A stretch of DNA of 64,000 nucleotides from Deltaproteobacteria bacterium IMCC39524 (GTDB lineage Bacteria; Desulfobacterota; Desulfuromonadia; Desulfuromonadales; BM103): contig JARUHJ010000001.1 of the NCBI GenBank assembly GCA_029667085.1, positions 682,001 through 746,000 on the forward strand. The letters run 5' to 3'. Each line of letters starts with the position of its first letter. Within the stretch, counting starts at the first letter, position 1. Below, in pieces: positions 25,540-33,972 of the stretch. The notes beneath the pieces are model-generated. The model made no database searches, was not told where the DNA came from, and saw nothing but the letters and a program-made list of their open reading frames with translations. A program made the position numbers and the translations under genes.

Positions 25540-26325
25540 ATGACCCAGCAACCCCTTTACCATATCGGTTTCGGCAAACATGACCTCGGGGCGGTAGCGC
25601 CGACCGCCGCGCTGCTCTGCGGCGACCCGGAGCGGGCACAACGCATCGCAAAAGAGACCGACGGTGTCAGCTGCCTGGCGACCCTCTCAGAAAACCGTGG
25701 ACTACACAGCTACCTGTGTGAAAGGACCGATGGCGGCAAGTTTATCGCATCGACCAGCGGCATGGGGGCACCATCACTGTCGATCGTTGTCAACGAACTG
25801 GTGTCAGTCGGCATCCGCACCATCATCAGGGTCGGCACCAGCGGCGGCATCGCAACAGAGGTCAAGGCCGGTGACCTGGTGATTTCGAACGCCGCGCTCT
25901 GCCGACAAGGTGCCGCCTTGGATATCGCGCCGGTCGAGTTCCCTGCCGCTGCCGACCCCTATGTCACCCTGGCGCTGGCCGGAGCGGCGAAAAAACTCGA
26001 CATCAGATCGCATTTGGGCGTTACGGCAAGCGTCGACACCTTCTACGAAGGCCAGGAACGCAGCGACTCGGCCAACCCGTTCCTGTTGCGTTCCCTGAAG
26101 GGAATCAGCGAGGAGTACCGGCAGCTGAAGATCCTCAATTACGAGATGGAGGCCGGAACCCTTTTCAAAATGGGCCTGGTTTATGGCTTTGCCGCAGGCT
26201 GCGTCTGCGCGGTTCTGGCTGAAAGGCTGGTCGCCGAGTCCGTCGACCTGGCTGTTAAGCAACAAGCCGAGCGAGATGCGGTGCGGGTTGCGCTGGCGGC
26301 GCTTCAGGGTTTGTGCAGTGACTGA
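25540..26325 (+). CDS. udp: Uridine phosphorylase
   Basis: A 261-residue nucleoside phosphorylase-I family enzyme of typical length. Phosphate-site motifs C-G-D-P-E-R and RVGTSGG, and the ribose/purine-pyrimidine block LNYEMEAGTLFKM are visible. It reversibly converts uridine and phosphate to uracil and ribose-1-phosphate, in pyrimidine salvage. AGGAGGG precedes the start. The next gene, 25 bases downstream on the same strand, encodes an MBL-fold hydrolase, so the two may be co-transcribed. Confidence 0.93.
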   Translation: MTQQPLYHIGFGKHDLGAVAPTAALLCGDPERAQRIAKETDGVSCLATLSENRGLHSYLCERTDGGKFIASTSGMGAPSLSIVVNELVSVGIRTIIRVGTSGGIATEVKAGDLVISNAALCRQGAALDIAPVEFPAAADPYVTLALAGAAKKLDIRSHLGVTASVDTFYEGQERSDSANPFLLRSLKGISEEYRQLKILNYEMEAGTLFKMGLVYGFAAGCVCAVLAERLVAESVDLAVKQQAERDAVRVALAALQGLCSD

Positions 26326-26349
26326 CGAACCTAATGGGAATGGGACTCC

Positions 26350-27444
26350 ATGCAAGAGCTAGGGCTGTTCCGTTATCTGCAAGCGAGCTTTTTCTCCGGC
26401 TTGATCGATGATCCGGTCATGCTCATCAATATCCGGCCAACCGGTCGTGGCATCCTGCTCGACTGCGGTCAACTCCACCACCTGGCGAAACGGGTATTGC
26501 GCTCGATTGATGCCCTTTTTATCAGCCACGCCCACATGGACCACCTGATGGGCTTCGATCACCTCCTGCGACACGCCCTGGTTGCACCACGAACCATAAA
26601 GATCCACGGGCCGCCCGGTATTGCCGAACGGATCAGTCACAAGCTCGCAGGCTACGACTGGAACCTGACCGAGGAACACTGGTGTACCTTCGAGGTTAAT
26701 GAAGTTCACCCGCAACAGATCAAGCAATTTGAGTTTGCCGGCAGTCGAGGATTCACATTACAACACCGGCAAAGCCTTCCACGGCATGATCGAGTCATTT
26801 ACCAGGCCCGTCATCTGAAGGTCGAAGCCGAGATCTGCGATCACAAGATACCGGTGCTGATCTTCCGGGTCACCGAAGCGCCGTCTTTCCTGATCGACAG
26901 GCAGCGCCTCGATGAAGAGAAGCTCTTGCCAGGGCCATGGCTCAAGGATCTGGAGAAGCGTTTTTATGCCGACGGCTGCGGCAACGGGCCTATTGACATA
27001 TGGAAAGGCACGGCCGAGGGCCACAGGGTTGAGACGGTCGATAATGCAGAAGCTCTCTATCGAAAAATCTGTCGAGACGTGTCGCCTGCCAGCATCGGCT
27101 ACATGACCGACATCGGCATGACACAGGAGAACCTGAGCCAGGTCTATGAGCTTATGAGGGACGTCACGCTGCTGGTCTCGGAGTGCACTTTTCTTGCGGA
27201 AGACGAAGAAAAGGCCCGCATTTCTGCTCACCTCTGCTCAACCGACCTGAACCGGATCAGTCGACGCATCAAGCCCGTCCTTCTAATGCCGATGCATCTG
27301 AGCAAAGCATACATCAGCGACACGCAACGCCTCTATGCGGAGCTTGATCCACCTAACGGAACACAACTCCTGCAGTTGCCGGATTACATGACACCGCGCC
27401 CCCTGCTACCAAGCGAACTGCCAAGCCCCATCCTTCGACGGTGA
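26350..27444 (+). CDS. MBL-fold hydrolase, RNase Z-like
   Basis: A 364-residue metallo-beta-lactamase-fold protein. The dinuclear metal motif is SHAHMDHLMGFDHL (H-x-H-x-D-H near residue 58). Further ligands are likely in YMTDIG (Asp), V-S-E-C-T-F and the late M-H-L. The arrangement resembles the ribonuclease Z/ElaC branch, but the exosite arm of true RNase Z is not evident and the protein is longer. tRNA 3' processing or another phosphodiesterase activity are candidates. The ribosome site is weak. Confidence 0.78.
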   Translation: MQELGLFRYLQASFFSGLIDDPVMLINIRPTGRGILLDCGQLHHLAKRVLRSIDALFISHAHMDHLMGFDHLLRHALVAPRTIKIHGPPGIAERISHKLAGYDWNLTEEHWCTFEVNEVHPQQIKQFEFAGSRGFTLQHRQSLPRHDRVIYQARHLKVEAEICDHKIPVLIFRVTEAPSFLIDRQRLDEEKLLPGPWLKDLEKRFYADGCGNGPIDIWKGTAEGHRVETVDNAEALYRKICRDVSPASIGYMTDIGMTQENLSQVYELMRDVTLLVSECTFLAEDEEKARISAHLCSTDLNRISRRIKPVLLMPMHLSKAYISDTQRLYAELDPPNGTQLLQLPDYMTPRPLLPSELPSPILRR

Positions 27445-27687
27445 AGATTTCCGCCAAAGAATCCGCGGAGAACTATACGGAGGTATGATGCCCCCCCGAT
27501 TCTTTATTATCCAAAAAGATCGCGAACAAGAAACTAAAGTTGGCCACACAAAGCAATCTATTTATTTCCCAAAAACGGTACCTTACGGGGATTGTCTGAC
27601 AGTTTGGATTATGCCAGAATGTGCACCCCTAAATAAACATTTGAAGCCCGTTTTTTGCCGTTGCCGACCAACGGAGACAGGGAATTA

Positions 27688-27882
27688 ATGGCTGCTGTCG
27701 CTTTCACATCTTCCAGACAAGTTACTCTTGAATGCCACTGCTGCGAGCGGCCTTTTCTCTACAACATCGCCGAACTGAAAGCTGGCGGCACGATACTCTG
27801 CCCCAATTGCAGGGTTAACTTCCCCTGCCGTTCCAAAGAGCTTTTTACTGCATTTAAACATATCGACCGCATGTCCGGCTAA
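27688..27882 (+). CDS. Small zinc-ribbon protein, 64 aa
   Basis: The ATG at 27688 has GGAGACAGGG upstream. C-H-C-C-E and C-P-N-C-R pairs (about residues 16-19 and 37-40), about 20 residues apart, form a zinc ribbon; another cysteine follows in F-P-C-R. No family is recognised. It is followed after 17 bases by a 51-aa gene on the same strand. Confidence 0.55.
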   Translation: MAAVAFTSSRQVTLECHCCERPFLYNIAELKAGGTILCPNCRVNFPCRSKELFTAFKHIDRMSG

Positions 27883-27899
27883 ACAGGGAAGGAATCGTC

Positions 27900-28055
27900 A
27901 TGGACCACGAATTATTAGAGAAGACAAGATCCCGGAAATGGCAACAGATGTCTATCGAAGAAAGACGGCAGGAACTCGAGATGCTTAGCAAGAGCGGCTA
28001 TTCCAAGCTGCTTTCAATCATCATACTTCAGCAAAAACTCAAAGATATCATCTAA
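27900..28055 (+). CDS. Very small helical protein, 51 aa
   Basis: An ATG at 27900 with a good GGAAGGA site opens a 51-codon frame: MDHELLEKTRSRKWQQ, then a charged helix E-E-R-R-Q-E-L-E-M-L-S and a C-terminal hydrophobic-to-basic end. The composition and ribosome site support a real gene; homologues cannot be named. It may be co-expressed with the zinc-ribbon gene before it. Confidence 0.5.
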   Translation: MDHELLEKTRSRKWQQMSIEERRQELEMLSKSGYSKLLSIIILQQKLKDII

Positions 28056-28058
28056 GCC

Positions 28059-28406
28059 TTATGCCACTGGCCGCTTTGCTTTAGGCAGTCCCTGCAGAAC
28101 GAGGTCGTAGGAATCGTCTATCATGCTGTAGATTTCTGCATCGGCGATGGTGTCGTCGAGAACGACCGTGTTCCAGTGACGCTTGTTCATATGGTATCCG
28201 GGCAAAACTGCCGGGTGTTGTTGGCGCAGGAACTCCGCCTTTATCGGGTCACACTTGAGGTTGATGCGTAGAGGGTCGTTATTGATACCGACCAGGGCAA
28301 ACATTTTGCCGCTGACCTTGACGACCAGGGTCACGTTATCGAAAGGAAAATCCTCTGTGGCACCAGGCTTTTGCAGCAGGTAGCTCAGCAGGGTTTCGAA
28401 ATTCAT
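28059..28406 (-). CDS. MmcQ/YjbR family protein
   Basis: A 115-residue protein with the family features KPGATEDFPF near the start, K-M-F-A-L, L-R-I-N-L-K-C-D-P and the HMNKRHWNTV block. MmcQ/YjbR proteins have a CyaY-like fold and bind DNA in a double-wing manner; physiological role is unclear. It is convergent with the 51-aa gene, the two stops being only three bases apart. Confidence 0.88.
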   Translation of the reverse strand: MNFETLLSYLLQKPGATEDFPFDNVTLVVKVSGKMFALVGINNDPLRINLKCDPIKAEFLRQQHPAVLPGYHMNKRHWNTVVLDDTIADAEIYSMIDDSYDLVLQGLPKAKRPVA

Positions 28407-28510
28407 GGGTCGCCCTTTCTGCCCTGGTGAGACATTAACAAGGTGTCACCCCACTCATGTCGCCGGATACATAGCTGGGAAACAAAACTATGCGGACACC
28501 AATTAAGTCC

Positions 28511-30223
28511 TTATTGGGGCAAAGGACAGGTCTCGTGCTGCATAAATGAGGTCAGGTTGTCAGCGGATTGCGGTGGCGAGAAATAAAAGCCCTGGATTTC
28601 GCTGCAGCGGGACGCGTAGAGATAATTAAACTGTTTGCGCGTCTCGACGCCCTCGGCGATCACTTCGAGATTGAGACTGCAGGCTAGGCCTATAATCGCC
28701 TCGACGATGGCCATATCTTCGGTATCGTCGGGAATGTCCTGAACAAATTCCTGGGCAATCTTGATGCGATCGAAAGGGAATTTCTTCAAATACAGCAGCG
28801 AAGAATAACCGGTTCCGAAATCATCAATGGCCAGTTTGATATGGCGGACCTTGAGGTCTGTCAGTCGCTCGAGACCCTGCTCGATATCTTCCATAACCAG
28901 ACTTTCCGTCAACTCAATCTCAAGATAGTTCGGATCGAGCCCGGAATCTTCCAGAATGCCCTCGACCATTTCGATAAAATCGTGCCGCCGAAACTGGGTC
29001 GCGGAGACATTGACGGCCATACGAACCTTTGGAAGGCCAGCATCATGCCAGGTTTTGGCTTGAGCACACGCTGTTGAGAGGACCCATTCACCAAGGGAGT
29101 AGATCAACCCGCTCTCTTCGGCGACCTTGATGAATTCTGTCGGTGGGATCAGGCCATGTTCAGGATCCCGCCAACGGGCCAGAGCTTCATAACCACACAC
29201 TTTCCGGGTACGAATGTCAAACTGAGGTTGATACTCAAGAAAGAAGGCCCCCTCCTTAAAAGATTTGCGCATACGATTTTCCATACCGAGCTTGGCGAGA
29301 ACCCGCTCATTCATATCTCCGGAATAAAACTGGTAGGTATTGCGGCCGAGATTTTTGGCGGCATACATGGCGGTATCGGCATTTCGCAGCAGGGTGTCAA
29401 CATCCTTGCCGTCCATAGGATAAATAGCAATGCCGATACTGGCACTATTGAAGACCTCTACCCCCTCAAGGGTGACCGGTTGTGCCAGGGCCTCGAGGAA
29501 ACGTTGGGCAAAATGCGGCGGTTCATCATCGGAATCGAATCCATAGAGAACGATGACAAATTCATCGCCACCGATCCGCGCCACCGTGTCACCCTGACGC
29601 ACACAGCGCTGCAGTTTACTGGCAACCTTTTTAAGCAGCTGGTCGCCACAGGCATGGCCGAGCGTATCATTGACCCATTTGAAGCGATCCAGGTCGACAA
29701 AGAGCACCCCGACCTCATTTTCGTCACGTTGCGCCTGACTCAGAGCGTGTTGCAGTCGTTCTTCAAGCAAAAAGCGGTTCGGCTGCCCGGTGAGAATATC
29801 GTAGTGGGCGAGACGTTGCACCTCTTCTTCCGCCTTTTTGCGTTCCGTCACATCAACGATTCCCGCCATGCTGTAGAGAAAGTTTCCCTCCTCATCGCGT
29901 ACGGATTTGGCAGAGATCAAAACATCAATAGCCTCACCGTTCTTTTTAAGCATCTGGTAAGGGATGTCGACAACCGAACCCGCTTTGAAAAAATGTGGCA
30001 GGATGGTCTCTTCGGCGAAGATTTTGGACTCCTCTGTAAAAAAATCGGTCAGTTTTTTACCAATAACTTCATCACGGCTGTACTCAAGTTTTTCCAACCA
30101 GCTATTACTGACGCTGAGCAGAGACCCATTGACATCGATCGAGTGCATCATCATCGGAGTATTCTGATAAAGAGACTGGAAATCTTGGGGTAGCTGGGGA
30201 AAGCTTTTGCGTGAGCCATTCAT
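28511..30223 (-). CDS. PAS-GGDEF-EAL cyclic-di-GMP turnover protein
   Basis: A 570-residue cytosolic protein from the ATG at 30223 (CAGGAG upstream). It has an N-terminal PAS domain (about 15-130) and an R-x-x-D inhibitory site five residues before the active RIGGDEF motif. Its EAL domain carries YEALARW, L-T-E-S and IDDFGTGYSS. The GGDEF domain has N-D-T-L-G-H-A-C-G-D; the Asp ending G-H-x-x-G-D is the residue that is Ser in hybrid cyclases making cyclic GMP-AMP, so this one should make cyclic di-GMP. Both active sites look intact. No transmembrane segment is seen; the PAS domain is the sensor. Confidence 0.93.
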   Translation of the reverse strand: MNGSRKSFPQLPQDFQSLYQNTPMMMHSIDVNGSLLSVSNSWLEKLEYSRDEVIGKKLTDFFTEESKIFAEETILPHFFKAGSVVDIPYQMLKKNGEAIDVLISAKSVRDEEGNFLYSMAGIVDVTERKKAEEEVQRLAHYDILTGQPNRFLLEERLQHALSQAQRDENEVGVLFVDLDRFKWVNDTLGHACGDQLLKKVASKLQRCVRQGDTVARIGGDEFVIVLYGFDSDDEPPHFAQRFLEALAQPVTLEGVEVFNSASIGIAIYPMDGKDVDTLLRNADTAMYAAKNLGRNTYQFYSGDMNERVLAKLGMENRMRKSFKEGAFFLEYQPQFDIRTRKVCGYEALARWRDPEHGLIPPTEFIKVAEESGLIYSLGEWVLSTACAQAKTWHDAGLPKVRMAVNVSATQFRRHDFIEMVEGILEDSGLDPNYLEIELTESLVMEDIEQGLERLTDLKVRHIKLAIDDFGTGYSSLLYLKKFPFDRIKIAQEFVQDIPDDTEDMAIVEAIIGLACSLNLEVIAEGVETRKQFNYLYASRCSEIQGFYFSPPQSADNLTSFMQHETCPLPQ

Positions 30224-30597
30224 CGGCGACTCCTGACACAAGCTGACACTCCTGAAGGGATTGCATCGAACCGGCAAAGGGTACCTATGAAATTTGACAG
30301 AAAATCCTGACGTGTCAAATCAACGCTAAGCAGAGGGTGATAATTTGTAATAAGCCAGACTAGATCTAACACCCATTGTCAGATTTAGTTGCGTTCCGTA
30401 GAGAAAATTGTCGCCATTTTCTCCATTAGGGTTTGCAATAATTCAGCATTTCTGACCAATATTCCGATCCAAAACAATGCGAGAGGACAAATATAACGAT
30501 TGCACTTTTACTTTTCTAGAAACTACCAAAGACAATGGGGCTAACGGTTTCGTTAGCCCCTTAACAACTTTAAAGAGTGTTTATGGAGGAGGCGACA
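30224..30597. other. Intergenic region with a perfect hairpin
   Basis: Holds the promoter side of the GGDEF-EAL gene and the 3' side of mucR. The only structure is the hairpin at 30537-30560. Base composition becomes AT-rich from here to about 34 kb. Confidence 0.5.
30537..30560 (-). terminator. Hairpin downstream of the MucR gene
   Basis: GGGGCTAACG pairs perfectly with CGTTAGCCCC around a GTTT loop, 38 bases beyond the MucR stop. No long T-run follows on the minus strand, so termination is probable rather than certain. Confidence 0.6.
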
Positions 30598-31035
30598 CTA
30601 CTTCTTTTTTGCCTTGCCCTTAGCCGCTCTTGCCTTGGCTAACCCACCAGCCAGATCACGATCAATAGCCATCTGCTTTCTGCACTCAGAGTATGCCTTA
30701 GAAGCCAGAGGCGTTCCTGCAGGAATGTCAAACTGGTTACGATATTCCTTAGCGGTCATATCGTGAGCAGCAGCAAGATGCCGCTTGAGAGTGGTAAAAC
30801 CCTTTCCACAGATCATGCAGAATATCTGGTTTTTTCCAAAGGCTTTACGCTTTGATACTACAGGAGAGTTATCCTCTTGAACCTTTTCCGTCGTTGCTAC
30901 ATCCTCACCTTTTTCAAGTGCTGACAAAGTCGCATAGACTTCTTGGATCTCTGCTAAAATATCTTCCTTTGACATAGTTGTAGATGAAGCATGTGCCGCT
31001 ACTATTTCAGCGGCCATTTCAAGAACATTTGCCAT
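30598..31035 (-). CDS. MucR/Ros family zinc-finger transcriptional regulator
   Basis: A 145-residue protein with the bacterial Ros/MucR zinc finger F-C-M-I-C-G-K-G-F-TTLKRHLAAAH at about residues 72-91 and the M-T-x-x-E-Y-R block just behind it. The N-terminal part is the oligomerisation region, the C-terminus is strongly basic (KAKKK). MucR proteins bind AT-rich DNA and silence horizontally acquired genes. That fits its position at the edge of an AT-rich accessory stretch. AAGGAG precedes the start. Confidence 0.88.
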   Translation of the reverse strand: MANVLEMAAEIVAAHASSTTMSKEDILAEIQEVYATLSALEKGEDVATTEKVQEDNSPVVSKRKAFGKNQIFCMICGKGFTTLKRHLAAAHDMTAKEYRNQFDIPAGTPLASKAYSECRKQMAIDRDLAGGLAKARAAKGKAKKK

Positions 31036-31737
31036 AATTGTCTCCTTATTATTTTATAAATTATTAGGGGGATGTGAAAAATAAATTTTTGTGAATTCGA
31101 TGTCAACAATTATTACTGTAATCATTTTATTAGGGGTGTGTTTAAAGACTTCTTCAGTTCATAAATGCTATTAAATAAAATGAATTTTACCACTTAACAA
31201 TAATTGTCTCTTTTCTTTTTTATCACGACATATAAGACGAAAATCGGCTTCTTATTGATAGAGGTATTCAGGAAGCTTCTTAATACACAAAACTATGGCC
31301 ACCAGGGATCAAACCCTAGTGGCCGTTTTTGTTTTCATGTATCTGTTGACATACTTGACGAAATCGGCAAGACATTAACTGAAGAACATAGTTCTTCACG
31401 TTCTGCCTCCTAAGCAAAACCCATAGAACCCGTTGCCCCAAAGTCCCTCCTGGCTGTAGGTTTTTTTATTGCAAGTCAGGGGCAACAAGAAATTACATTT
31501 CTGGCGATTTGAAAACATCGAAACAATGCGAATGGATATTTAGGAAAATTCTTTACCTGACGTCTCTGTTGCCTTAGATTAGCAAAGTCTTATCCAACAT
31601 ATTCCTTGAGGGATTGAGATGAACGGCTGGGGGACAAGAGAAAAATGAGCAAACCTCATAAATTGTTGCCGACAGCACGATGCTGATCAACTGATTTTTG
31701 TGTTCAAAAAATGACTGGAAAACTAGGGGCGGTTCAC
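31036..31737. other. AT-rich intergenic region with repeat copy 1
   Basis: Seven hundred bases without a supported gene. The notable element is the first copy of a three-copy hairpin repeat (31224-31335). A 69-codon frame across it exists only because the repeat happens to be open in one phase. The rest is low-complexity AT-rich DNA. Confidence 0.5.
31224..31335 (+). ncRNA. Three-copy hairpin element, copy 1 (candidate small RNA/terminator module)
   Basis: Shares about 100 bases with copies at 32658-32770 and 57150-57262. Conserved parts in order: CACGA...AGACGAAAATC, a stem GCTTC/GAAGC enclosing TTATTGATAGAGGTATTCAG, then CACAAAA, then the hairpin GGCCACCAGGG/CCCTAGTGGCC and a run of T. The last part is a good intrinsic terminator. 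Stem positions vary in compensating fashion (G-U here, A-U in copy 2). Confidence 0.55.
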
Positions 31738-32607
31738 ATGTCAGTACACAAAGAGCATTTCTTAATTCAATATTTTCTTGGCGACCAGGATTCTTTTCCT
31801 CTAGAAAAACGCGTTCTCAATGCTTTAATTTTGGCTTCTAGTCTTTTGTCTACTTTGTTAGTAATTGAGGCCGTAGCTTTTGATTATTTAAGCGCTTTGA
31901 TGCTGTCCTCTATGGCTGCTGCCATATTTTGGACACTTTATTTTTTTAGTAGATCAGCTGCAAATCGCGATTGGCCGTTGTGGTCCTATATTACGTCCAT
32001 TGGGTTTGTGGTTTTTGCTGATTGGTTTTTCGTGGGCGGACAAACGGGGCTAGCATTGTTAGTTCTTGTAGCTGTCGCCACAACCATTCCTCTAATCACT
32101 CGGAAAGAACAGCTTAAAATCAGTTCTTTTCTTTTTGTATTAACATACGGTGGCATATGTATTCTTACCGCATTTTATTGGCATAAAATCCCAATATCTA
32201 CTCCGACTAGATTAGGATTTGTGGTGCAACTCATCGAAGTTGGTATTCTTCTTTCTTGTCTCTATGCCGTAGCTTCTCTTGCAATAACTTCATATCGTCG
32301 AGAGAAAAGTTTGATCTCCACTTTAAACGTAGAACTTTATCGTAAAAATGACTCCCTAGAAAAAATCAACCATGAGCTTGAAATGGCTAACAAACAAATA
32401 AAAACTCTTCGAGGCATTCTTGCCACTTGTTCATATTGCAATAACATTCGCCCAGACAATATAGGGCCGAAGGAGGCAATATCGTGGCTCCCTATTGAAA
32501 AATTCATAGAACAAAATAGTGATGCAAAATTCAGTCATGGTATATGTCCTGACTGTCTGAAAGAGCACTTCGGAGAAGATATATTTAAAAAAGTTTTTAA
32601 TAATTGA
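31738..32607 (+). CDS. Orphan membrane signalling protein with C-terminal four-cysteine motif
   Basis: About 289 residues from the ATG at 31738 (AGGGGCG upstream). Six hydrophobic helices (about 25-190) form the membrane part. A coiled coil follows (TLNVELYRKNDSLEKINHE). The C-terminus has I-K-T-L-R-G-I-L-A-T-C-S-Y-C-N-N-I-R and about 40 residues later F-S-H-G-I-C-P-D-C. This ending is known as the tail of many PAS/GAF signalling proteins in deltaproteobacteria, where it probably binds metal or a cluster. No output domain is present. Lower GC than neighbours and bracketing by repeat copies point to acquired DNA. Confidence 0.65.
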   Translation: MSVHKEHFLIQYFLGDQDSFPLEKRVLNALILASSLLSTLLVIEAVAFDYLSALMLSSMAAAIFWTLYFFSRSAANRDWPLWSYITSIGFVVFADWFFVGGQTGLALLVLVAVATTIPLITRKEQLKISSFLFVLTYGGICILTAFYWHKIPISTPTRLGFVVQLIEVGILLSCLYAVASLAITSYRREKSLISTLNVELYRKNDSLEKINHELEMANKQIKTLRGILATCSYCNNIRPDNIGPKEAISWLPIEKFIEQNSDAKFSHGICPDCLKEHFGEDIFKKVFNN

Positions 32608-32657
32608 ATAGCCCCTAGCTTACAGGACATGTTTGAGCTAGTTATATTCCCAAAAGC

Positions 32658-32770
32658 CACGATTTGTGAGACGAAAATCAGCTTCTTATTGATAGAGGTA
32701 TTCAGTAAGCTCTTTAACACACAAAATTATGGCCACCAGGGTTCGTTCCTTGGTGGCCTTTCTTTATAAT
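32658..32770 (+). ncRNA. Three-copy hairpin element, copy 2
   Basis: Begins 50 bases after the membrane-protein stop. Same order of conserved words as copy 1; stem AGCTT/AAGCT, then GGCCACCAGG/CCTTGGTGGCC and T-run. Similarity to copy 3 extends a further 20 bases (TGCAGGAC...GGATCT). Here it could serve as that gene's terminator. Confidence 0.55.
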
Positions 32771-32840
32771 GCAGGACCTGCAAGGATCTCTCATTGCAGA
32801 CAAACTGAATACACAAAACACTATCAGGATTCATAAGAAA

Positions 32841-32867
32841 ACGAGCGACCACGTGAAAGTCGCTCGT
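32841..32867 (-). terminator. Intrinsic terminator of the cytochrome gene
   Basis: ACGAGCGAC/GTCGCTCGT stem with a nine-base loop, five bases after the stop, followed on the minus strand by TTTTCTT. Confidence 0.8.
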
Positions 32868-32872
32868 TTAGA

Positions 32873-33139
32873 TTAAGGTTTGTAGGTCTTGCTTAGGAAG
32901 TCTAGAAGAATCACCTTCTCTTCTTCTGTTAGCTTTGCACCTTTTCCCATCATTCTATTGACAGTAGTCTCCCATTGTTCAGGGGTTTTTTGCTTTGATT
33001 TTGGCCTAGATGACGGGTGGCAAACAGTGCATCGCTCCTCAAGCAAGTTTGCACCCTCTGTCTCTGCGTAAACAATTGCTGTTGGGAGAGTTGACAGAAC
33101 AAACCCCATGACTACAACTAAGAGAAGCAGCTTTTTCAT
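32873..33139 (-). CDS. Small periplasmic monoheme cytochrome c
   Basis: An 88-residue protein from the ATG at 33139, chosen because GGAGGAAAAA precedes it and a signal peptide follows at once (KKLLLLVVVMGFVLST...VYA). One heme site, C-T-V-C-H, lies near residue 36; Met residues in N-R-M-M-G-K-G-A are candidate distal ligands. It is a class I-like small cytochrome for periplasmic electron transfer; the partner is unknown. The DoxX-family gene lies directly upstream on the same strand (spacer 77 bases), so the pair could form a small redox operon. Confidence 0.8.
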   Translation of the reverse strand: MKKLLLLVVVMGFVLSTLPTAIVYAETEGANLLEERCTVCHPSSRPKSKQKTPEQWETTVNRMMGKGAKLTEEEKVILLDFLSKTYKP

Positions 33140-33216
33140 TTTTTCCTCCATGTAATTAAGGACAAATAAGAAGCTGGATGACTGGAACAATCCAGCCCAA
33201 CTTTTGAAATGAGCGT

Positions 33217-33579
33217 CTAGCCAACTGAAACCACAAGGGATAATAGTAACATGGTAAATGCGGGCAATGACTTTTGCAATGAGTCTTTAACTTTGACATG
33301 CATTGATACAGCTCCAATCATCAGAAAAGCCATTGCCATTGCCGCTGGTTTGACTAACAAAGGAAGCCATATTCCGATAATTAGGCAGATGGCCAAAAAG
33401 ATTTTTGCTGCACCTATAAAAACCATAAACCCACCAGGCAATCCATAAGCAGCAAATTCTTCTTTCATATTTTTAGCTTCGCCGCCGCGCCAGTTGGTTT
33501 CTTTGCCATAGCGTATAATCCAAACATTGAATATGCCAAGCGCAATGATGATCTGACATAGAACAATAAAATTCTGCAT
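33217..33579 (-). CDS. DoxX-like family membrane protein
   Basis: A 120-residue protein from the ATG at 33579 (AAAGGTGG upstream). Four transmembrane helices and the family pattern G-L-P-G-G-F-M-V-F-I-G and K-I-F-L-A fit the DoxX-like (DUF4345/DoxX_2-type) group. Relatives are linked to thiosulfate:quinone oxidoreductase or to unknown membrane redox tasks. It precedes a small cytochrome c gene on the same strand, supporting a redox role. Confidence 0.75.
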   Translation of the reverse strand: MQNFIVLCQIIIALGIFNVWIIRYGKETNWRGGEAKNMKEEFAAYGLPGGFMVFIGAAKIFLAICLIIGIWLPLLVKPAAMAMAFLMIGAVSMHVKVKDSLQKSLPAFTMLLLSLVVSVG

Positions 33580-33972
33580 TTTGACCACCTTTCTTGAGAC
33601 TAGCATCAATTAAAGTTTTGCAAGTATATATTAGTTCTCATACTTAGCCAGCTTGTACTATCAGTTTATCTTCACTTTCTTCTTAAGAAAACCAGCCAAA
33701 AAACACGACCGTCTGGATACTTTAGCCGTTCCAGGAATGCAGGATCTAGTATTAATTGTTCCAATCAATGCACCATTACTAAAGCGATTCTATTAACTGT
33801 TATACTGATTTCAAAGAGGGCTGATTAACTCAATTCCAGTAAGAAAAGCTGTCACTGATATAACTTGTTTAAGATCCTCTACTGGTGAATTAGTTGAACA
33901 TCTACTTTTTGACTATGTTGGGATCTTTGTTGATGTTGGCCGAAATTTCAAAGGAACAGAGGAATAAATCTG
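33580..33972. other. Intergenic region with a possible gene remnant
   Basis: A frame without any start codon runs to a stop near 33967 and reads V-R-K-A-V-T-D-I then TGELVEHLLFDYVGIFVDVG. It looks protein-like but has no start and no recognised family, so at most it is a decayed gene. Confidence 0.3.

Noticed and set aside
27485-27688. 67-codon plus-strand frame before the zinc-ribbon gene
   Set aside because: Low-complexity sequence with no motif; probably leader DNA.
28511-30223. Possible hybrid cyclase making cGAMP for the riboswitch
   Set aside because: The substrate-selecting position in G-H-x-x-G-D is Asp, not the Ser of hybrid cyclases.
31204-31413. 69-codon frame across repeat copy 1, similar to a frame at 57091-57318
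   Set aside because: The peptide similarity (N-Y-G-H-Q and preceding residues) comes from the shared DNA repeat; changes between copies are not mainly silent, and starts and ends differ. The RNA-type explanation fits better.
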